Positions 8,577 through 18,418 of a stretch of DNA of 64,000 bases are shown piece after piece. Location of the stretch: assembly GCF_036345175.1 (NCBI RefSeq), contig NZ_CP107780.1:10478001-10542000 (forward strand), in the 5' to 3' direction. The notes under the pieces are model-generated. The model saw nothing but the letters and a program-made list of their open reading frames with translations, was not told the origin of the DNA and made no database searches. The first letter of the stretch is position 1. Every line of letters starts with the position of its first letter. Source of the stretch: Streptomyces sp. NBC_00576 (lineage in GTDB: Bacteria; Actinomycetota; Actinomycetes; Streptomycetales; Streptomycetaceae). The translations under genes and the position numbers were made by a program.

Positions 8577-10715
8577 TCACTCGTGCGTGGAGAACTCGTG
8601 CGTGGAGAAGGAGTCGAAGAGCGCTGTCGTGATCTGGCCGGGATAGTTGAGGTTGACGGCGCTCGCGACCAGCCCGGCGTCGCCGGTACCGCTCGCGGAC
8701 GGCACGGTGGCGGCGGCGACCTGCTGCCAGGCGGTGCCGTCGGCGCTGGCGTACGCGGTGTAGGCGGTGCCGTCGCGGACGAGCTTCAGCCAGGCGGGGT
8801 GGTACGAACTGCCGCCGCCGGCCCAGGTGTCGAGCCTTCCGTCGCCGTCGCTGTCGGTCAGGAACTCCAGGCCGAACTGCGCGGACATGGTGAGCACCGC
8901 GTAGCCGCCGGCCTCGGGCGCGGTGAGGTCGTTGGCGACGGCGATCCCCGCCTTGGCGGACGGGCCGCTGCCGGTCTGGCCCACGACCCGGGCGGTCACA
9001 GTGCCGGACGTCGGCGCGGCGTCGGGGAGGTAGACCGCCGCCTTCTCGTCCTTCCAGCCGGACAGGTCCTGGCCGCCTGCCCAGATGGCGAACTGGTCGC
9101 TGTTCTGGGCGTATTGGGCCTTCTCGGTGGTGCTGGCGGTCGTCAGATACGGCGCCCGCACCTCGGACGGAGCGGGGGTCACCGTGGCGTCCACGCTGTC
9201 GGAGTCGCGCCGTGTCCGGCCGTCCTGGACGAAGGACGTGTGTACGCCGATCTCATGGGTGCCCCAGGTCGTGTCGGCCGCAGGGGTCACCGTCCAGGTG
9301 ACGGTCGTGCTGTCGCCCGATGCGAGGAAGCGTGTCCGCGTGCCGCCGGCCGGTTCGGCGGACCAGCCGCCGGGTAGATCGAGACGAGTGCTGACCCGGT
9401 TGACCGCTTCGGGGCCGGTGTTGGTGACGGTCGCGGTGATCTCCGTGGCGCGGCCGGTCTGCAGGCTCGGGTGGTACGGGGTGAGCCGGACGCGGGCCGA
9501 GGGGCAGCCACGGGCCGCCCCGAGACCGGCGAGGTCGACCGCGTCGGCGAACGCCTTCATCCCCGTGTCGTTGGGGTGCAGATGGTCACCCGAGTCGAAC
9601 GCGGCTCCGTAGCGGGTGGGATCGTCCGGATCCCGGACCGCCTTGTCGAAGTCGGCGTAGCCGTCGAAGACGCCGCCGTGGCGTACGAAGGTGTTGACCT
9701 TCTGCCGGTCGGCCTCCTTGGCCTCGTTCCACCAGTCGCCCCAGCCCCGGTACGGCACCACGGTCGCGCCGATCACCCGCAGCCCGCGGGCGTGGGCCCG
9801 CCGCGCGATCTCCCTCATCCCGTCGATCACCTGGTCACCGGTGGCGCCGCCCCAGCTGAGGTCGTTGACGCCCTCGAAGAGGACCACCGTCCGGGCACCC
9901 GGCTGGGACAGCACATCGCGCTCCAGTCGCTCCGGTGCCGATGGGTTGCCGTCGGTGCCGGCCGTGATGCGGTTACCGCTGATGCCCGCGTTCAGTACTC
10001 CGGCGGGGATGGTGCAGGCCGACAGCCGGGCCGCCAGATAGTCGGGCCAGCGCCGGTTGGCGCTCGAGGTGGAGGCGGCGCCGTCGGTGATGGAGTCGCC
10101 GAGTGCGACAACCGACCCCTGCGCCGGCCCGCCCCGCACGTCGACACCGGTGAGGAACGGGAAGGTGGCGTCGGTCGTGGTGAACGCGCCGCCACCGGCG
10201 TCCCCGGCGTGGTCGCCGCCGCCGTCGGGCGTCCAGTAGACGGTCTGGAGGCCCATCCAGTGCTGGCTGACGTGGGTGAGCCTGCCGGGGAAGTACAGGC
10301 TGACCACCAGGTCGCTGCGGGCGGCCACGGGAATCCGTACCCCGTCGCTCGCCGCCTGCCCCCCGGCCGGGATCGTCACCTCCCCCTTCCCGCCGAACGT
10401 CAGATCGCGCGGGCCGGACACGGAGGAGCCGCTCGTGCGGCGTCCCACGGTCGCGTGTCCGATCGTCACCGGCTGGTCGGTGAACTCATTGGTCAACCGG
10501 ATCCGGACGCTCGTCCCGCCCGCACTGACGTGCACCGGGATCCGCACGGTCACCTCCGAGGTGCCCGGGTCGTACGACGCGTGCTGTGCGGTCGCCCAAG
10601 TCCCGGTCCAGCGCTGCTGCTGGGCCCCGGCCGCGGCTGGAGCCGTCGGCAGGAGGGCCGCCAGGACGGCCGCGACGACTGCCACGAGACATGCGCGTCT
10701 TCTTTGCAGAGGCAT
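8577..10715 (-). CDS. Secreted SGNH/GDSL esterase with NEW3 and LamG-like modules
   Basis: The protein has 712 residues. The ATG at 10715 shares its A with the TGA of the upstream GH35 gene. A Sec signal (RRR at 5-7, AAAG near 30) precedes an N-terminal beta domain. The SGNH hydrolase core has block I GDSITDG (Ser208), block II NAGISGNR, block III FEGVNDLSW and block V DHLHPND (Asp377, His380). All catalytic residues are present. Residues about 400-510 are a NEW3 domain and about 515-705 the LamG-like module. The protein ends in a five-residue duplication (FSTHE twice). Such esterases often remove O-acetyl groups from sugars; here it could de-acetylate sialic acid, GlcNAc or GalNAc before glycosidase action, but this is inference. 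Confidence 0.87.
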   Translation of the reverse strand: MPLQRRRACLVAVVAAVLAALLPTAPAAAGAQQQRWTGTWATAQHASYDPGTSEVTVRIPVHVSAGGTSVRIRLTNEFTDQPVTIGHATVGRRTSGSSVSGPRDLTFGGKGEVTIPAGGQAASDGVRIPVAARSDLVVSLYFPGRLTHVSQHWMGLQTVYWTPDGGGDHAGDAGGGAFTTTDATFPFLTGVDVRGGPAQGSVVALGDSITDGAASTSSANRRWPDYLAARLSACTIPAGVLNAGISGNRITAGTDGNPSAPERLERDVLSQPGARTVVLFEGVNDLSWGGATGDQVIDGMREIARRAHARGLRVIGATVVPYRGWGDWWNEAKEADRQKVNTFVRHGGVFDGYADFDKAVRDPDDPTRYGAAFDSGDHLHPNDTGMKAFADAVDLAGLGAARGCPSARVRLTPYHPSLQTGRATEITATVTNTGPEAVNRVSTRLDLPGGWSAEPAGGTRTRFLASGDSTTVTWTVTPAADTTWGTHEIGVHTSFVQDGRTRRDSDSVDATVTPAPSEVRAPYLTTASTTEKAQYAQNSDQFAIWAGGQDLSGWKDEKAAVYLPDAAPTSGTVTARVVGQTGSGPSAKAGIAVANDLTAPEAGGYAVLTMSAQFGLEFLTDSDGDGRLDTWAGGGSSYHPAWLKLVRDGTAYTAYASADGTAWQQVAAATVPSASGTGDAGLVASAVNLNYPGQITTALFDSFSTHEFSTHE

Positions 10716-13700
10716 CAGGCACCGTCCCCACAGGTCAGCTTGGCGTCGGCCCAGTCCGCGTGGTCCAGGGCGTTTCCGTCCCCGGCGTCCGAGACGACGA
10801 GTTCGAGCCGCCGGGCACCTGACACGTCGACGTCGATCTCCTTCGTCGCGGTGTCCCGGTCGACAGTGCCGCTCTCGTAGACGGGGATGCCGTCTGCGAG
10901 GACGGTGTAGGCGACGGTGGCCGGGCCGTCGGAGCGGCCGTAGGTCTCCTGGTCGAGACCGAGCGCAGCATGGAAGGTGGAGCAAGTGCCGCCGAGCCAC
11001 ACCTGCACGCTGCCGGCGGCGTGGGTGCCGAGGCCCTTGGCGTAGACGGTGCCGTGGAGAGTGAGTGGCAGACCGTCGCCCTCGGCGTTCTCGCCCACGG
11101 ACTGGTCGCGCTCGACCGGCCCCCAGCCGTTGCTGCTGGAGGCGAACGGCAGCTCGCTGACGTAGTGTTCGCCGGCCGCGAGCGGTGGTGGCTGCGCCGC
11201 CACGACCTGCTCCCCGGTCACCGAACCGGTCTTTCCGGCGCGGGCGAAGTCGGCGGTGACGCGGACAATCGCGACGGTGCCGGTCTTCTGGTCGGCGGGC
11301 ACGGTGACGGTCCACCGGACTTTCGCCGAGGCACCCGGTTTGAGGGTGCCGACCCGCAGCGGGCCGGCCGGGTTCGCGGTCCAGCCGTCCGGCAGCTTCG
11401 GGCTCAGGGCGAGGCCGCGGAGCGTCCTGCCGTCGTCCGGTACGGAAACCGTCGCCGTGACCTGATAGCTGTGGCCCGGTTCGACGGTGTCGGGGCCGTC
11501 GACGGCCACCCGCGCCGGGGTGGTCGGGTCGGCGTAGGTGGTGGCGTCGTACGCCGGGGCGGTCACATTGCCGACCCGCAGCGAGGAGGTGACGTTGCCG
11601 AGCGTGGTGAGGCCGACCTTGCCGAGGCCGCCGCTCTTCGCGTCCTCGCTCCAGGAGGCGATGGCGATCGTATTCCTGCCGTCGGCGCGCAGGATGCCGC
11701 CCGGGATGGGGAAGGTGTGCTGGGGGCCGGTGTCGTTGACATAGTGGCCCAGCAACCAGCCGTTGACGTAGATGAGGGCGCGGTAGTTCCGGACGGCGTC
11801 GTCGGTGATGGTGACGCCGACGGAGACGTCCTGGCCCTTGGGCAGCTTGGGGTTGAAGGTGGTCCGGTACCAGGCGATCCCGGGAGCGGTGTCACCGACC
11901 GGCAGCGTGGCGCCGTCCCACGACCGGTCCGGGTATCCGGGCAGGGTCCAGCCCGAACGCTCCCCGTACAGACCGCCGTTGTTCATGTGCCCGCGTACGG
12001 CGTCGACGGGCTGCTCACCGCCCCGGGCACCCTGGATGCGCCAGGTGATCTGGGCGTCGGAGCCCGCGAGATACGCCGTGGTCAGACCGCGCGGCTGCTT
12101 GTGGTCGTCGCTGTTCCACGTGAAGTCCTCGTTGTGGCCCATATTGCCGACCAGGACGGAGATCACGTTCTCCTTGCCCTTGCGCAGCAACCCGTCGGCC
12201 AGGGGGAAGGTCCTGCGGCCGGTCTGACTCGTCCCGGCGAACTTCCCGTTGATCCACACCGAGTACGCGCCCACCGCTGCCGAGCCGGTGTCCGGGTTGG
12301 TGGCGTAGGCGGTCAGGGAGAGGGACTTCTCGGTGCCGGTGGCCTTGAAGCGGCCGCGGTACCAGACGTAGCCGTAGTGGTAGCCGTACTCGTCCTGGTA
12401 GAGCACCGGCCAAGTCCCGGGCGTGGTGGGGTTGTTGGTGGTCAGCTTGTCGGCGTACGTCCAGGACGAGTCGTCGAAGCCGGGGTCGGCCTCGGGGGTT
12501 TCGGCGGACGTCTTCCAGCCGGTCAGCTCGGGTAGCTCGACGGCCTTCGGGCCGGGCACGGTGCCGAGCAGGCTGCCCGAGGAGGTCGGTTTCACCTTCA
12601 GGGGTACGCCGTTCCAGGTGACCTTCCGTACGCCGGGCGGGGCGAAGACCTCCAGCGGGCCCGCCTTCTTCGCATCGCCGGTGAGGGCGAGCGTCCGGCC
12701 GGTGACAGACGCCGTGCGGACCAGCTCGGTGCCGCGTTCCAGCACGGGACCGGCCGCCGTGTCCTGACGCCAGAAGCCGGCGGCCTCGTCGTCGGTGCCG
12801 ATGAGCAGCAGCAGATCGGGGCGGCCGCCGCCCTGGACGAGGACCCGGGTGAGGCCGGCGTGGGTGTAGTCCAGTTTCAGGTCGCCGCGTTCGGCGTCCC
12901 AGGTGGCGTCCGCCTTGCCGTCGAGCACGGTGACCTTGGGCTCGGCGGAGTAGCGGAGCATCGTCTGCCCGGGGTCGCCCTCGGCGCCGTACAACACGGC
13001 TTGTACGCGGTCACCGGTTCGCGCGCTGGTCAGCAGCTCGCTGGTGGAGTAGACGAGTCGCTGCCCGCCGCCGAGGTCGTGGCCGGCGACGAGGATCTTG
13101 CCGGTCTTGCCGTTGAGGCGTGCGGTGACCGGATAGGTGCCGTCCGGGGTCTTCCAGTCGAAGGTGGTGGTGGCGTCGGCGTCGGCCATCGGGTCGCTGT
13201 GCCGGAGGTAGAGGAACTGGGTGCCGGTTTCAGGGTTGGCGCGGGCCTCGATGTGCACGGCGGTGTCGGACGAGGCGGGGGCGTCGGCCGGATCGGTCGC
13301 GGTGAGCGGTCCTGTGGTGGTGTAGAAGAGGCCCTGCCGCTTCATCTCGTCGTAGTCGGCACCGGTCTGGCGGGGCTCGCTGATCGGTGCGCCGTAGTCG
13401 TACGAGGTGTAGACCTGGCGCGGGTCGGCGAGCCAGCCCCAGTTGGTGCCGCCGTAGGTCATGTACAGGTTCTCGATCGTCGTGCCCTGCATGACCTCGT
13501 GCTTGTTGACGATCTTCTGGTAGGCGGGGCCCATCTTCTGCGGGCACTTCTCGTAGCCGGTGTCGCCCCAGGTCTGGAACCAGCCGGTGCCCGCCTCGAA
13601 GATCGCCAGCGGAGCATCGTCCTGCTGCCGCTTGAGGGTGGGCAGCCACCACTCGCCCTTGCAGAAGGAGTTGTACTGATCCAGCTCCCCGACGAAGTCC

Positions 13701-14434
13701 AGACCCTCGCCGCCCGCGTACTGCGGCATCGGCTCGTTGCCGACCAGGGGCACGGTGATGCCGTCGGCCCTTACCTGCTTGGAGAGTTCGACGATGTGGT
13801 CGCGGCCTTGCGGGTCGTACAGCTCGTTCTCGACCTGGTAGAGCAGCACCGGTCCGGTGCCGTCGGTGACCTGGCGGCGGGCGAGTATCTTGTCGATCTC
13901 CTTGAGCCACTCGCGGGCGGCGTCGAGGTATTCGGGGTCGGTGGAGCGGGCCTGTCCCTTCTGTGTCATCAGCCAGCCGGGGAAACCACCGCCGTCCGTC
14001 TCGGCGTTGATGTACGGGCCCGGCCGGGCGATGACATAGAGCCCGGCCTCCTCGGCCATGTCGAGGAGCTTGTCGACGTCACGGATGCCGGTGAAGTCGT
14101 AACGACCCTTCGCGGGGGAGTGGAAGCCCCAGTCGAAGTAGATCGAGACGGCGTTCATGCCACTCGCCTTGATCTTCTGGAGCACGTCGCGCCACAGGTC
14201 GGGGCTGGGGAGCCGCCAGTAGTGGAACTCCCCGGACCAGACGAAGAGCCGCTCGCCGTCGATCTTGACGGAGTACTTGTCGTAACTGACCTTGTGGGGA
14301 GTGGGTTTGGCGGCTGTGGCGGCAGCCGGGGCCGTGGCGTGGGCGGGCACCGCCGCGGTCAGGACTGCCAGCAGTACGGCGGCCAACGCTCCGGCCAGTG
14401 CCGTACGCACTCGTCCGACTCCGGTGAGGTTCAC
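10715..14434 (-). CDS. Secreted GH35 beta-galactosidase with jelly-roll, NEW3 and NPCBM domains (1)
   Basis: The protein has 1239 residues. GTG at 14434 is preceded by GGAGGAA at good spacing. A Sec signal runs to about 33 (PAHA). The GH35 TIM barrel (about 48-370) shows GEFHYWRLP, GLYVIARPGPYINAE, LYQVENELYD (acid/base Glu204) and LAIFEAGTGWFQ (nucleophile Glu280). Beta-galactosidase jelly-roll domains follow (VWYRGRF, YVNGWLLGHYVNDTGPQ), then a NEW3 domain (about 990-1085), and an NPCBM galactose-binding domain (about 1100-1238; NGWGPVERDQS, VYAKGLGTHA). This enzyme class removes terminal beta-galactose outside the cell. It is a close relative of the next upstream gene and probably arose by duplication; the two differ around the active-site loops, so linkage preferences may differ. 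Confidence 0.92.
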   Translation of the reverse strand: MNLTGVGRVRTALAGALAAVLLAVLTAAVPAHATAPAAATAAKPTPHKVSYDKYSVKIDGERLFVWSGEFHYWRLPSPDLWRDVLQKIKASGMNAVSIYFDWGFHSPAKGRYDFTGIRDVDKLLDMAEEAGLYVIARPGPYINAETDGGGFPGWLMTQKGQARSTDPEYLDAAREWLKEIDKILARRQVTDGTGPVLLYQVENELYDPQGRDHIVELSKQVRADGITVPLVGNEPMPQYAGGEGLDFVGELDQYNSFCKGEWWLPTLKRQQDDAPLAIFEAGTGWFQTWGDTGYEKCPQKMGPAYQKIVNKHEVMQGTTIENLYMTYGGTNWGWLADPRQVYTSYDYGAPISEPRQTGADYDEMKRQGLFYTTTGPLTATDPADAPASSDTAVHIEARANPETGTQFLYLRHSDPMADADATTTFDWKTPDGTYPVTARLNGKTGKILVAGHDLGGGQRLVYSTSELLTSARTGDRVQAVLYGAEGDPGQTMLRYSAEPKVTVLDGKADATWDAERGDLKLDYTHAGLTRVLVQGGGRPDLLLLIGTDDEAAGFWRQDTAAGPVLERGTELVRTASVTGRTLALTGDAKKAGPLEVFAPPGVRKVTWNGVPLKVKPTSSGSLLGTVPGPKAVELPELTGWKTSAETPEADPGFDDSSWTYADKLTTNNPTTPGTWPVLYQDEYGYHYGYVWYRGRFKATGTEKSLSLTAYATNPDTGSAAVGAYSVWINGKFAGTSQTGRRTFPLADGLLRKGKENVISVLVGNMGHNEDFTWNSDDHKQPRGLTTAYLAGSDAQITWRIQGARGGEQPVDAVRGHMNNGGLYGERSGWTLPGYPDRSWDGATLPVGDTAPGIAWYRTTFNPKLPKGQDVSVGVTITDDAVRNYRALIYVNGWLLGHYVNDTGPQHTFPIPGGILRADGRNTIAIASWSEDAKSGGLGKVGLTTLGNVTSSLRVGNVTAPAYDATTYADPTTPARVAVDGPDTVEPGHSYQVTATVSVPDDGRTLRGLALSPKLPDGWTANPAGPLRVGTLKPGASAKVRWTVTVPADQKTGTVAIVRVTADFARAGKTGSVTGEQVVAAQPPPLAAGEHYVSELPFASSSNGWGPVERDQSVGENAEGDGLPLTLHGTVYAKGLGTHAAGSVQVWLGGTCSTFHAALGLDQETYGRSDGPATVAYTVLADGIPVYESGTVDRDTATKEIDVDVSGARRLELVVSDAGDGNALDHADWADAKLTCGDGA

Positions 14435-14749
14435 TGCGTTCCTCCGAGGATGCCTCGTCCTTCAGGCCGGGGAGGAATCGGACTTCTGCGGAGCAGGGCC
14501 GGAAGCGGGATTACGCCCCCAGGGCGAAACACCGTCCACCTGATCGGGTAAGCTGCACGCCGTGCATTGCGAGAACCAAGCGCGTACACCGTGCTGATCG
14601 AGAGCCAAGACAGCACATGCACCTCCAAGCTTTGCCGTATCAAACCGGGCTGGTTTCAACTCGCTGGTGTTGATCGTGGAAGACCTGTTGGGTCGCTGAC
14701 CCGCAGGCAGCGTGAGCCAGGAATCCCCCTGCTTCAGCTGGGGGAGGAT
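14435..14749. mobile_element. Probable scar of IS605/IS1341 (TnpB-type) elements between the two GH35 genes
   Basis: This 315-bp gap has no convincing gene. At its right end (14721-14754, plus strand) lies GAATCCCC, a short CTTCAG loop, GGGGGAGGATTCAAG, which resembles the conserved right end and guide-RNA 3' hairpin of TnpB-carrying elements. A second, weaker copy of the same pattern in the same orientation (CCTTCAGGCCGGGGAGGAATC) lies at 14459-14479. No transposase or TnpB reading frame of useful length remains between them. The TGA of the upstream GH35 gene (14752-14750) falls inside the right-end motif. The call rests on remembered motif similarity, not on a search. Confidence 0.5.
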
Positions 14750-17700
14750 TCAAGAAGCGCCTCCCGTACAGGTCAGCTTGGCGTCGGCCCAGTCGGCGTG
14801 GTCCGTGGAGACATCGCCGTCCCCGTCGACCAGCAGGTCGAGCCAGCGGGCGTCGGTCACGTCCACGTCGACTTCGGTGCCGCCGTCGGAACCGCGCACC
14901 ACCGGGGTTGTGGTGAGGGAGCGGCCGTCGGCGATCACCTGGAAGGAGACGCTGCCGTTGTCGCCGACCTCGTCGTCCACCCCGACGATCGAGGTGAAGC
15001 GGGTGCAGCCGCCGCCGAGATAGACCCGGACCTGGCTGTTCGCGTGCACGCCGAGGCCCTTGGCGTAGACGGTGCCGCCGATGCTCAGGGGACGTCCGTC
15101 GCCGGACGCCGACTCCCCGTTGGAGGCGTCCTTCTCCACGGGACCCCAGCCGTTGACCGCCTTGACCAGGGTCAGGTCGCTCAGATAGGCGTCGGAGGAC
15201 AGCCCCGGCGGCGGCACCTGCACGGCCCGCACACCTGTGACGGTGCTGGGACGGCCGGGCTGGGTGAGCTTGGCGGTCGCGGACAGGACGGCGTAGTGGA
15301 CCGGTTCGCCGGGCGGGGTGACGGTGTAGACGGCGGTCACTTTCCCGCCCGGCCGGACCCGGTCGAAACGGGTGCGGGCGTCGGTAGACGCGGTCCAGCC
15401 GTCCGGGACCTCCAGAGTCAGCTCGACGTTCCGGGCGGTCGGCGCATCCTTCGGCACGCTGACGGAGACGGGGACCTCGGCGGCGGTGGAGGTGCTCAGG
15501 AACGGCTCGGCGTCGACGGTGACACGGGCGCCGGAGTCCGCCATGGCGTAGGTCCTGGCGTCGTACGACGGTGCGGACACCGCGGCGACCTTGATTCCGC
15601 CCGCTGAGGCGCCGACGTCGACGAGCTTCGCCGAACCCGGGCCCGCGCCGGCCTCGGTGGACCACACGGCCAGGGCGATGGTGTTGTTGCCCTGCTCGCG
15701 CAGGATGCCCTTGGGGATGACGAACCGTGTCTGCGGCCCGGTGCCCGGCAGATAGCGGCCGATCAGCCAGCCGTTGACGAAGATCTGGGCGCGGTAGCCG
15801 GTGCTGCCGCCACCCTCGGCTTCGGCGAGATCGAGCGCGAGCGCGTTGTCCTGGCCCTGCGGCAGGTCGAGCCGGGCGGAGGTGCGATACCAGCGCACGC
15901 CGGGCCCGGTCTTGGCGGACCGCTGAGAGAGGGAGGTCGGCTTCCAGTTGTCGTCGGGATGTCCCGGCAGCGACCAGCCGGCCCGCTCTCCGTAAAGCCC
16001 GCCGTTGTTGTAGGGGCCCCGGGCGGTGTCGACCGGGCTCTCGCCGCCCCGGTTGCCCTGGATCTTCCAGGTGAAGGTGGAGGCCCCGCCGATCACCTCG
16101 GCGCCGAGCAGACCGCGCGGCTCCTTGGAGTAGTCGTGGCCCCATTCCTCGTTGTGGCCCGCGTTCTCCACGAGGACGGACAGGACGTTGTCCGCGCTGT
16201 CTCCGCCGGCCTTCAGCGTGCCTGCCGGGATGTCGAAGGTGTGTGCGCCGTTGCCGGAGCTGCCGAGGTAGCGGCCGCCCAGCCAGACCGCGTACTGGCC
16301 GGTGTTACCGGTCTTGGCGTCGAGTGCTAGCGCGGTCGCGGTACCGGTCGTCCTGAACCGGCCGCGATACCAGACGTTGCCGTGGTGGAAACCGTACTCG
16401 TCCATCGCGAGGACCGGCAGCGACCCGGCCAACTCCGGGTTGGCGGCGGTGAGGTGGTCGGCGGTGGTCCAGGCGGAGTCGTCGAAGCCCGGGGCGGACT
16501 CCGGTGCCTCCTCCTTGTACTTCCACGTCGTCAGTGCGGGCAGCCGGATGGGGCGCGGCGCCTGGGTGACGGAGACCCTGCTGCCGTTCCAGGTCACCTT
16601 CTTGGCGTCCGCGACGACCTCGATCTTCGCGGCCTTGGTGGAGTCGCCGGTCAACTTCAGGGTGCCGCCCGCCTGTTCGGCGGTACGGACGAGGGACGGA
16701 CCGCGGACGAGGACGGGGCCCGCGGCGGTGTCCTGCCGCCACCAGTGGGCGGTCTCGGCGGTGTCGGCGATCAGCAGCTCCAGGCCGTTCACCAGCACGC
16801 GGGCGAGGCCATTGTGTGTGTAGTTGAGGCGCAGGTCGCCGCGTTCGGCGTCCCAGGTGGCGGTGACATCACCGTCGAGGACGGTGACCTTCGGCCGCTT
16901 GGCGTACCGCAGCACGGTCTCGCCGGCTTCCCCCGCCCGCCCGTACAGCAGTGCCACGTCCCGGTCACCGATCCGGGCGTGGGTCATGATCTCCGAGGTG
17001 GAGTAGACGAGCCGCTGGCTCTCGCCCAAGTCGTAGCCCGCCACGAGGAGTTTGGCGTCCCGGCCGTCGACGGTGATCGTGCCCTGCTGTGGCACACGCG
17101 GGTAGTCGCCGTCCGCGCCGGTCAGCGACAGGGTCGTCTCGTCCCTGTCCTCAACGCGGGTGTCGGCGTGCCGGACGGTGAAGAACTGGGTGCCGTCGTC
17201 GGGGTTGACACGCCGGTCGATGCGCAGGGAGTCGTCGGACGGGACGGGCGCCTCGGCCTTGTCGGTGCGCGCCAGTGAGGTGACGGCGTTGAGCATGTAC
17301 CCGAGGCGCTTGAACTCCTGGTACTTGTCCGTCAGTTGACGGGACTCGTTGATCGGGGCGCCGTAGTCGTACGACGTGTACACCGCGTTGGGGTCGGCGA
17401 GCCAGCCCCAGTTGGTGCCCCCGTACGTCATGTAGAAGGACTGGCCGCTCACCCCGGCGGCGATGTTCATCTTGCTGAACACCCGGGTGAAGTCGGTGCC
17501 GGTGAGTTTCGCGCAGTCCTGGTACCCGGTGCCGCCCCAGGGGTCGAAGGCGCCGCCCTGGGCCTCCGGGATGATCAGCGGGGACTCGGGCTTCCACTCG
17601 TTGACGTACGAATAGTCGGGCAGGTTCTTCCAGGTGTCGGGGTCCTTGCAGTCGAAGCCCTGCGGATAGGCGTCGAAGCCGTAGATGTCGGGGGCGCCCT

Positions 17701-18418
17701 TGCCGCTGACCCAGTTCTTGTTGGCGCCGCCGTCGTTGACGAAGGTCGGCACGTCTATGCCGTCCACGCGTGCCCAGTCGATGAGGGTCTGCATGTAGTC
17801 GGCGTCGTGGCGACCGCCCTGGTACTCGTTCTCGACCTGATAGAGGATCACCGACCCTGTGCCACGCGTGAGTTGGTGGCGCGCGATGATCGGGTTGATC
17901 CGGCTCATCCACTCCCGGGCCGCGTTCAGGTACTCCGGCTCGGACGTGCGGTTCACGCCGGCCTGTGTCTTGCGCCAGGCGGGCATGCCGCCGCCGGAGA
18001 CCTCCGCGTTGATGTAAGGGCCGGGGCGGGCGATCACATACAGGCCCGCGCGCTCGGCCTCGTCCAGCAGCCGCTCCACGTCGCGGATGCCGGTGAAGTC
18101 GTACGAGCCCGGCTTGGGGGAGTGGTAGCCCCAGTCGAAGTAGAGCGAGACCGCGTTGAATCCGCCCGCCTTGATCTTCTGCAGGACGTCGCGCCATGCG
18201 TCGGGGCTGGGCAGCCGGAAGTAGTGGAACTCGGCGCCCCAGAGGTACAGGGGCTTGCCGTCGACCTGTACGGAGTACTGGTCGTAGGTGACGGTGTGCG
18301 GGGCCTTCGGCTCCGCCTGGACAGGTGCCCCAACAGATGCCCCAGCGGAGTGCGTGCTGGTCAAGGGCATGACAGAGAGGGCCGTGGCGAGCACCAGGGA
18401 CTTCCACTTCACCCTCAT
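14750..18418 (-). CDS. Secreted GH35 beta-galactosidase with jelly-roll, NEW3 and NPCBM domains (2)
   Basis: The protein has 1222 residues. The ATG at 18418 overlaps the DUF4091 stop by ATGA; a longer in-frame extension upstream is only an open frame through that gene. A Sec signal covers about residues 1-28. The GH35 barrel (about 40-370) shows GAEFHYFRLP, LYVIARPGPYINAE, LYQVENEYQ (acid/base Glu198) and LIIPEAQGGAF (nucleophile Glu285). Jelly-roll domains, a NEW3-type domain and a C-terminal NPCBM domain (NGWGPVEKDAS, VYAKGLGVHA) follow in the same order as in the paralogue at 10715-14434. Its stop codon lies in the putative IS right end, and the last residues (TGGAS) differ from the paralogue, but no domain seems lost. 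Confidence 0.92.
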   Translation of the reverse strand: MRVKWKSLVLATALSVMPLTSTHSAGASVGAPVQAEPKAPHTVTYDQYSVQVDGKPLYLWGAEFHYFRLPSPDAWRDVLQKIKAGGFNAVSLYFDWGYHSPKPGSYDFTGIRDVERLLDEAERAGLYVIARPGPYINAEVSGGGMPAWRKTQAGVNRTSEPEYLNAAREWMSRINPIIARHQLTRGTGSVILYQVENEYQGGRHDADYMQTLIDWARVDGIDVPTFVNDGGANKNWVSGKGAPDIYGFDAYPQGFDCKDPDTWKNLPDYSYVNEWKPESPLIIPEAQGGAFDPWGGTGYQDCAKLTGTDFTRVFSKMNIAAGVSGQSFYMTYGGTNWGWLADPNAVYTSYDYGAPINESRQLTDKYQEFKRLGYMLNAVTSLARTDKAEAPVPSDDSLRIDRRVNPDDGTQFFTVRHADTRVEDRDETTLSLTGADGDYPRVPQQGTITVDGRDAKLLVAGYDLGESQRLVYSTSEIMTHARIGDRDVALLYGRAGEAGETVLRYAKRPKVTVLDGDVTATWDAERGDLRLNYTHNGLARVLVNGLELLIADTAETAHWWRQDTAAGPVLVRGPSLVRTAEQAGGTLKLTGDSTKAAKIEVVADAKKVTWNGSRVSVTQAPRPIRLPALTTWKYKEEAPESAPGFDDSAWTTADHLTAANPELAGSLPVLAMDEYGFHHGNVWYRGRFRTTGTATALALDAKTGNTGQYAVWLGGRYLGSSGNGAHTFDIPAGTLKAGGDSADNVLSVLVENAGHNEEWGHDYSKEPRGLLGAEVIGGASTFTWKIQGNRGGESPVDTARGPYNNGGLYGERAGWSLPGHPDDNWKPTSLSQRSAKTGPGVRWYRTSARLDLPQGQDNALALDLAEAEGGGSTGYRAQIFVNGWLIGRYLPGTGPQTRFVIPKGILREQGNNTIALAVWSTEAGAGPGSAKLVDVGASAGGIKVAAVSAPSYDARTYAMADSGARVTVDAEPFLSTSTAAEVPVSVSVPKDAPTARNVELTLEVPDGWTASTDARTRFDRVRPGGKVTAVYTVTPPGEPVHYAVLSATAKLTQPGRPSTVTGVRAVQVPPPGLSSDAYLSDLTLVKAVNGWGPVEKDASNGESASGDGRPLSIGGTVYAKGLGVHANSQVRVYLGGGCTRFTSIVGVDDEVGDNGSVSFQVIADGRSLTTTPVVRGSDGGTEVDVDVTDARWLDLLVDGDGDVSTDHADWADAKLTCTGGAS

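Noticed and set aside
10716..11315. Extended start of the GDSL gene
   Set aside because: The extra 200 residues are Arg-rich shadow of the GH35 gene; a proper signal peptide starts at 10715.
10970..14551. Two long plus-strand open frames opposite the GH35 gene (10970-12535 and 12860-14551)
   Set aside because: Same codon-bias artefact; the minus-strand GH35 domains are complete and intact.
14567..14760. Small open frames in the gap between the GH35 genes as a transposase remnant
   Set aside because: No residues matching IS200 TnpA or TnpB could be recognised, so no gene is called; only the hairpin ends are reported.
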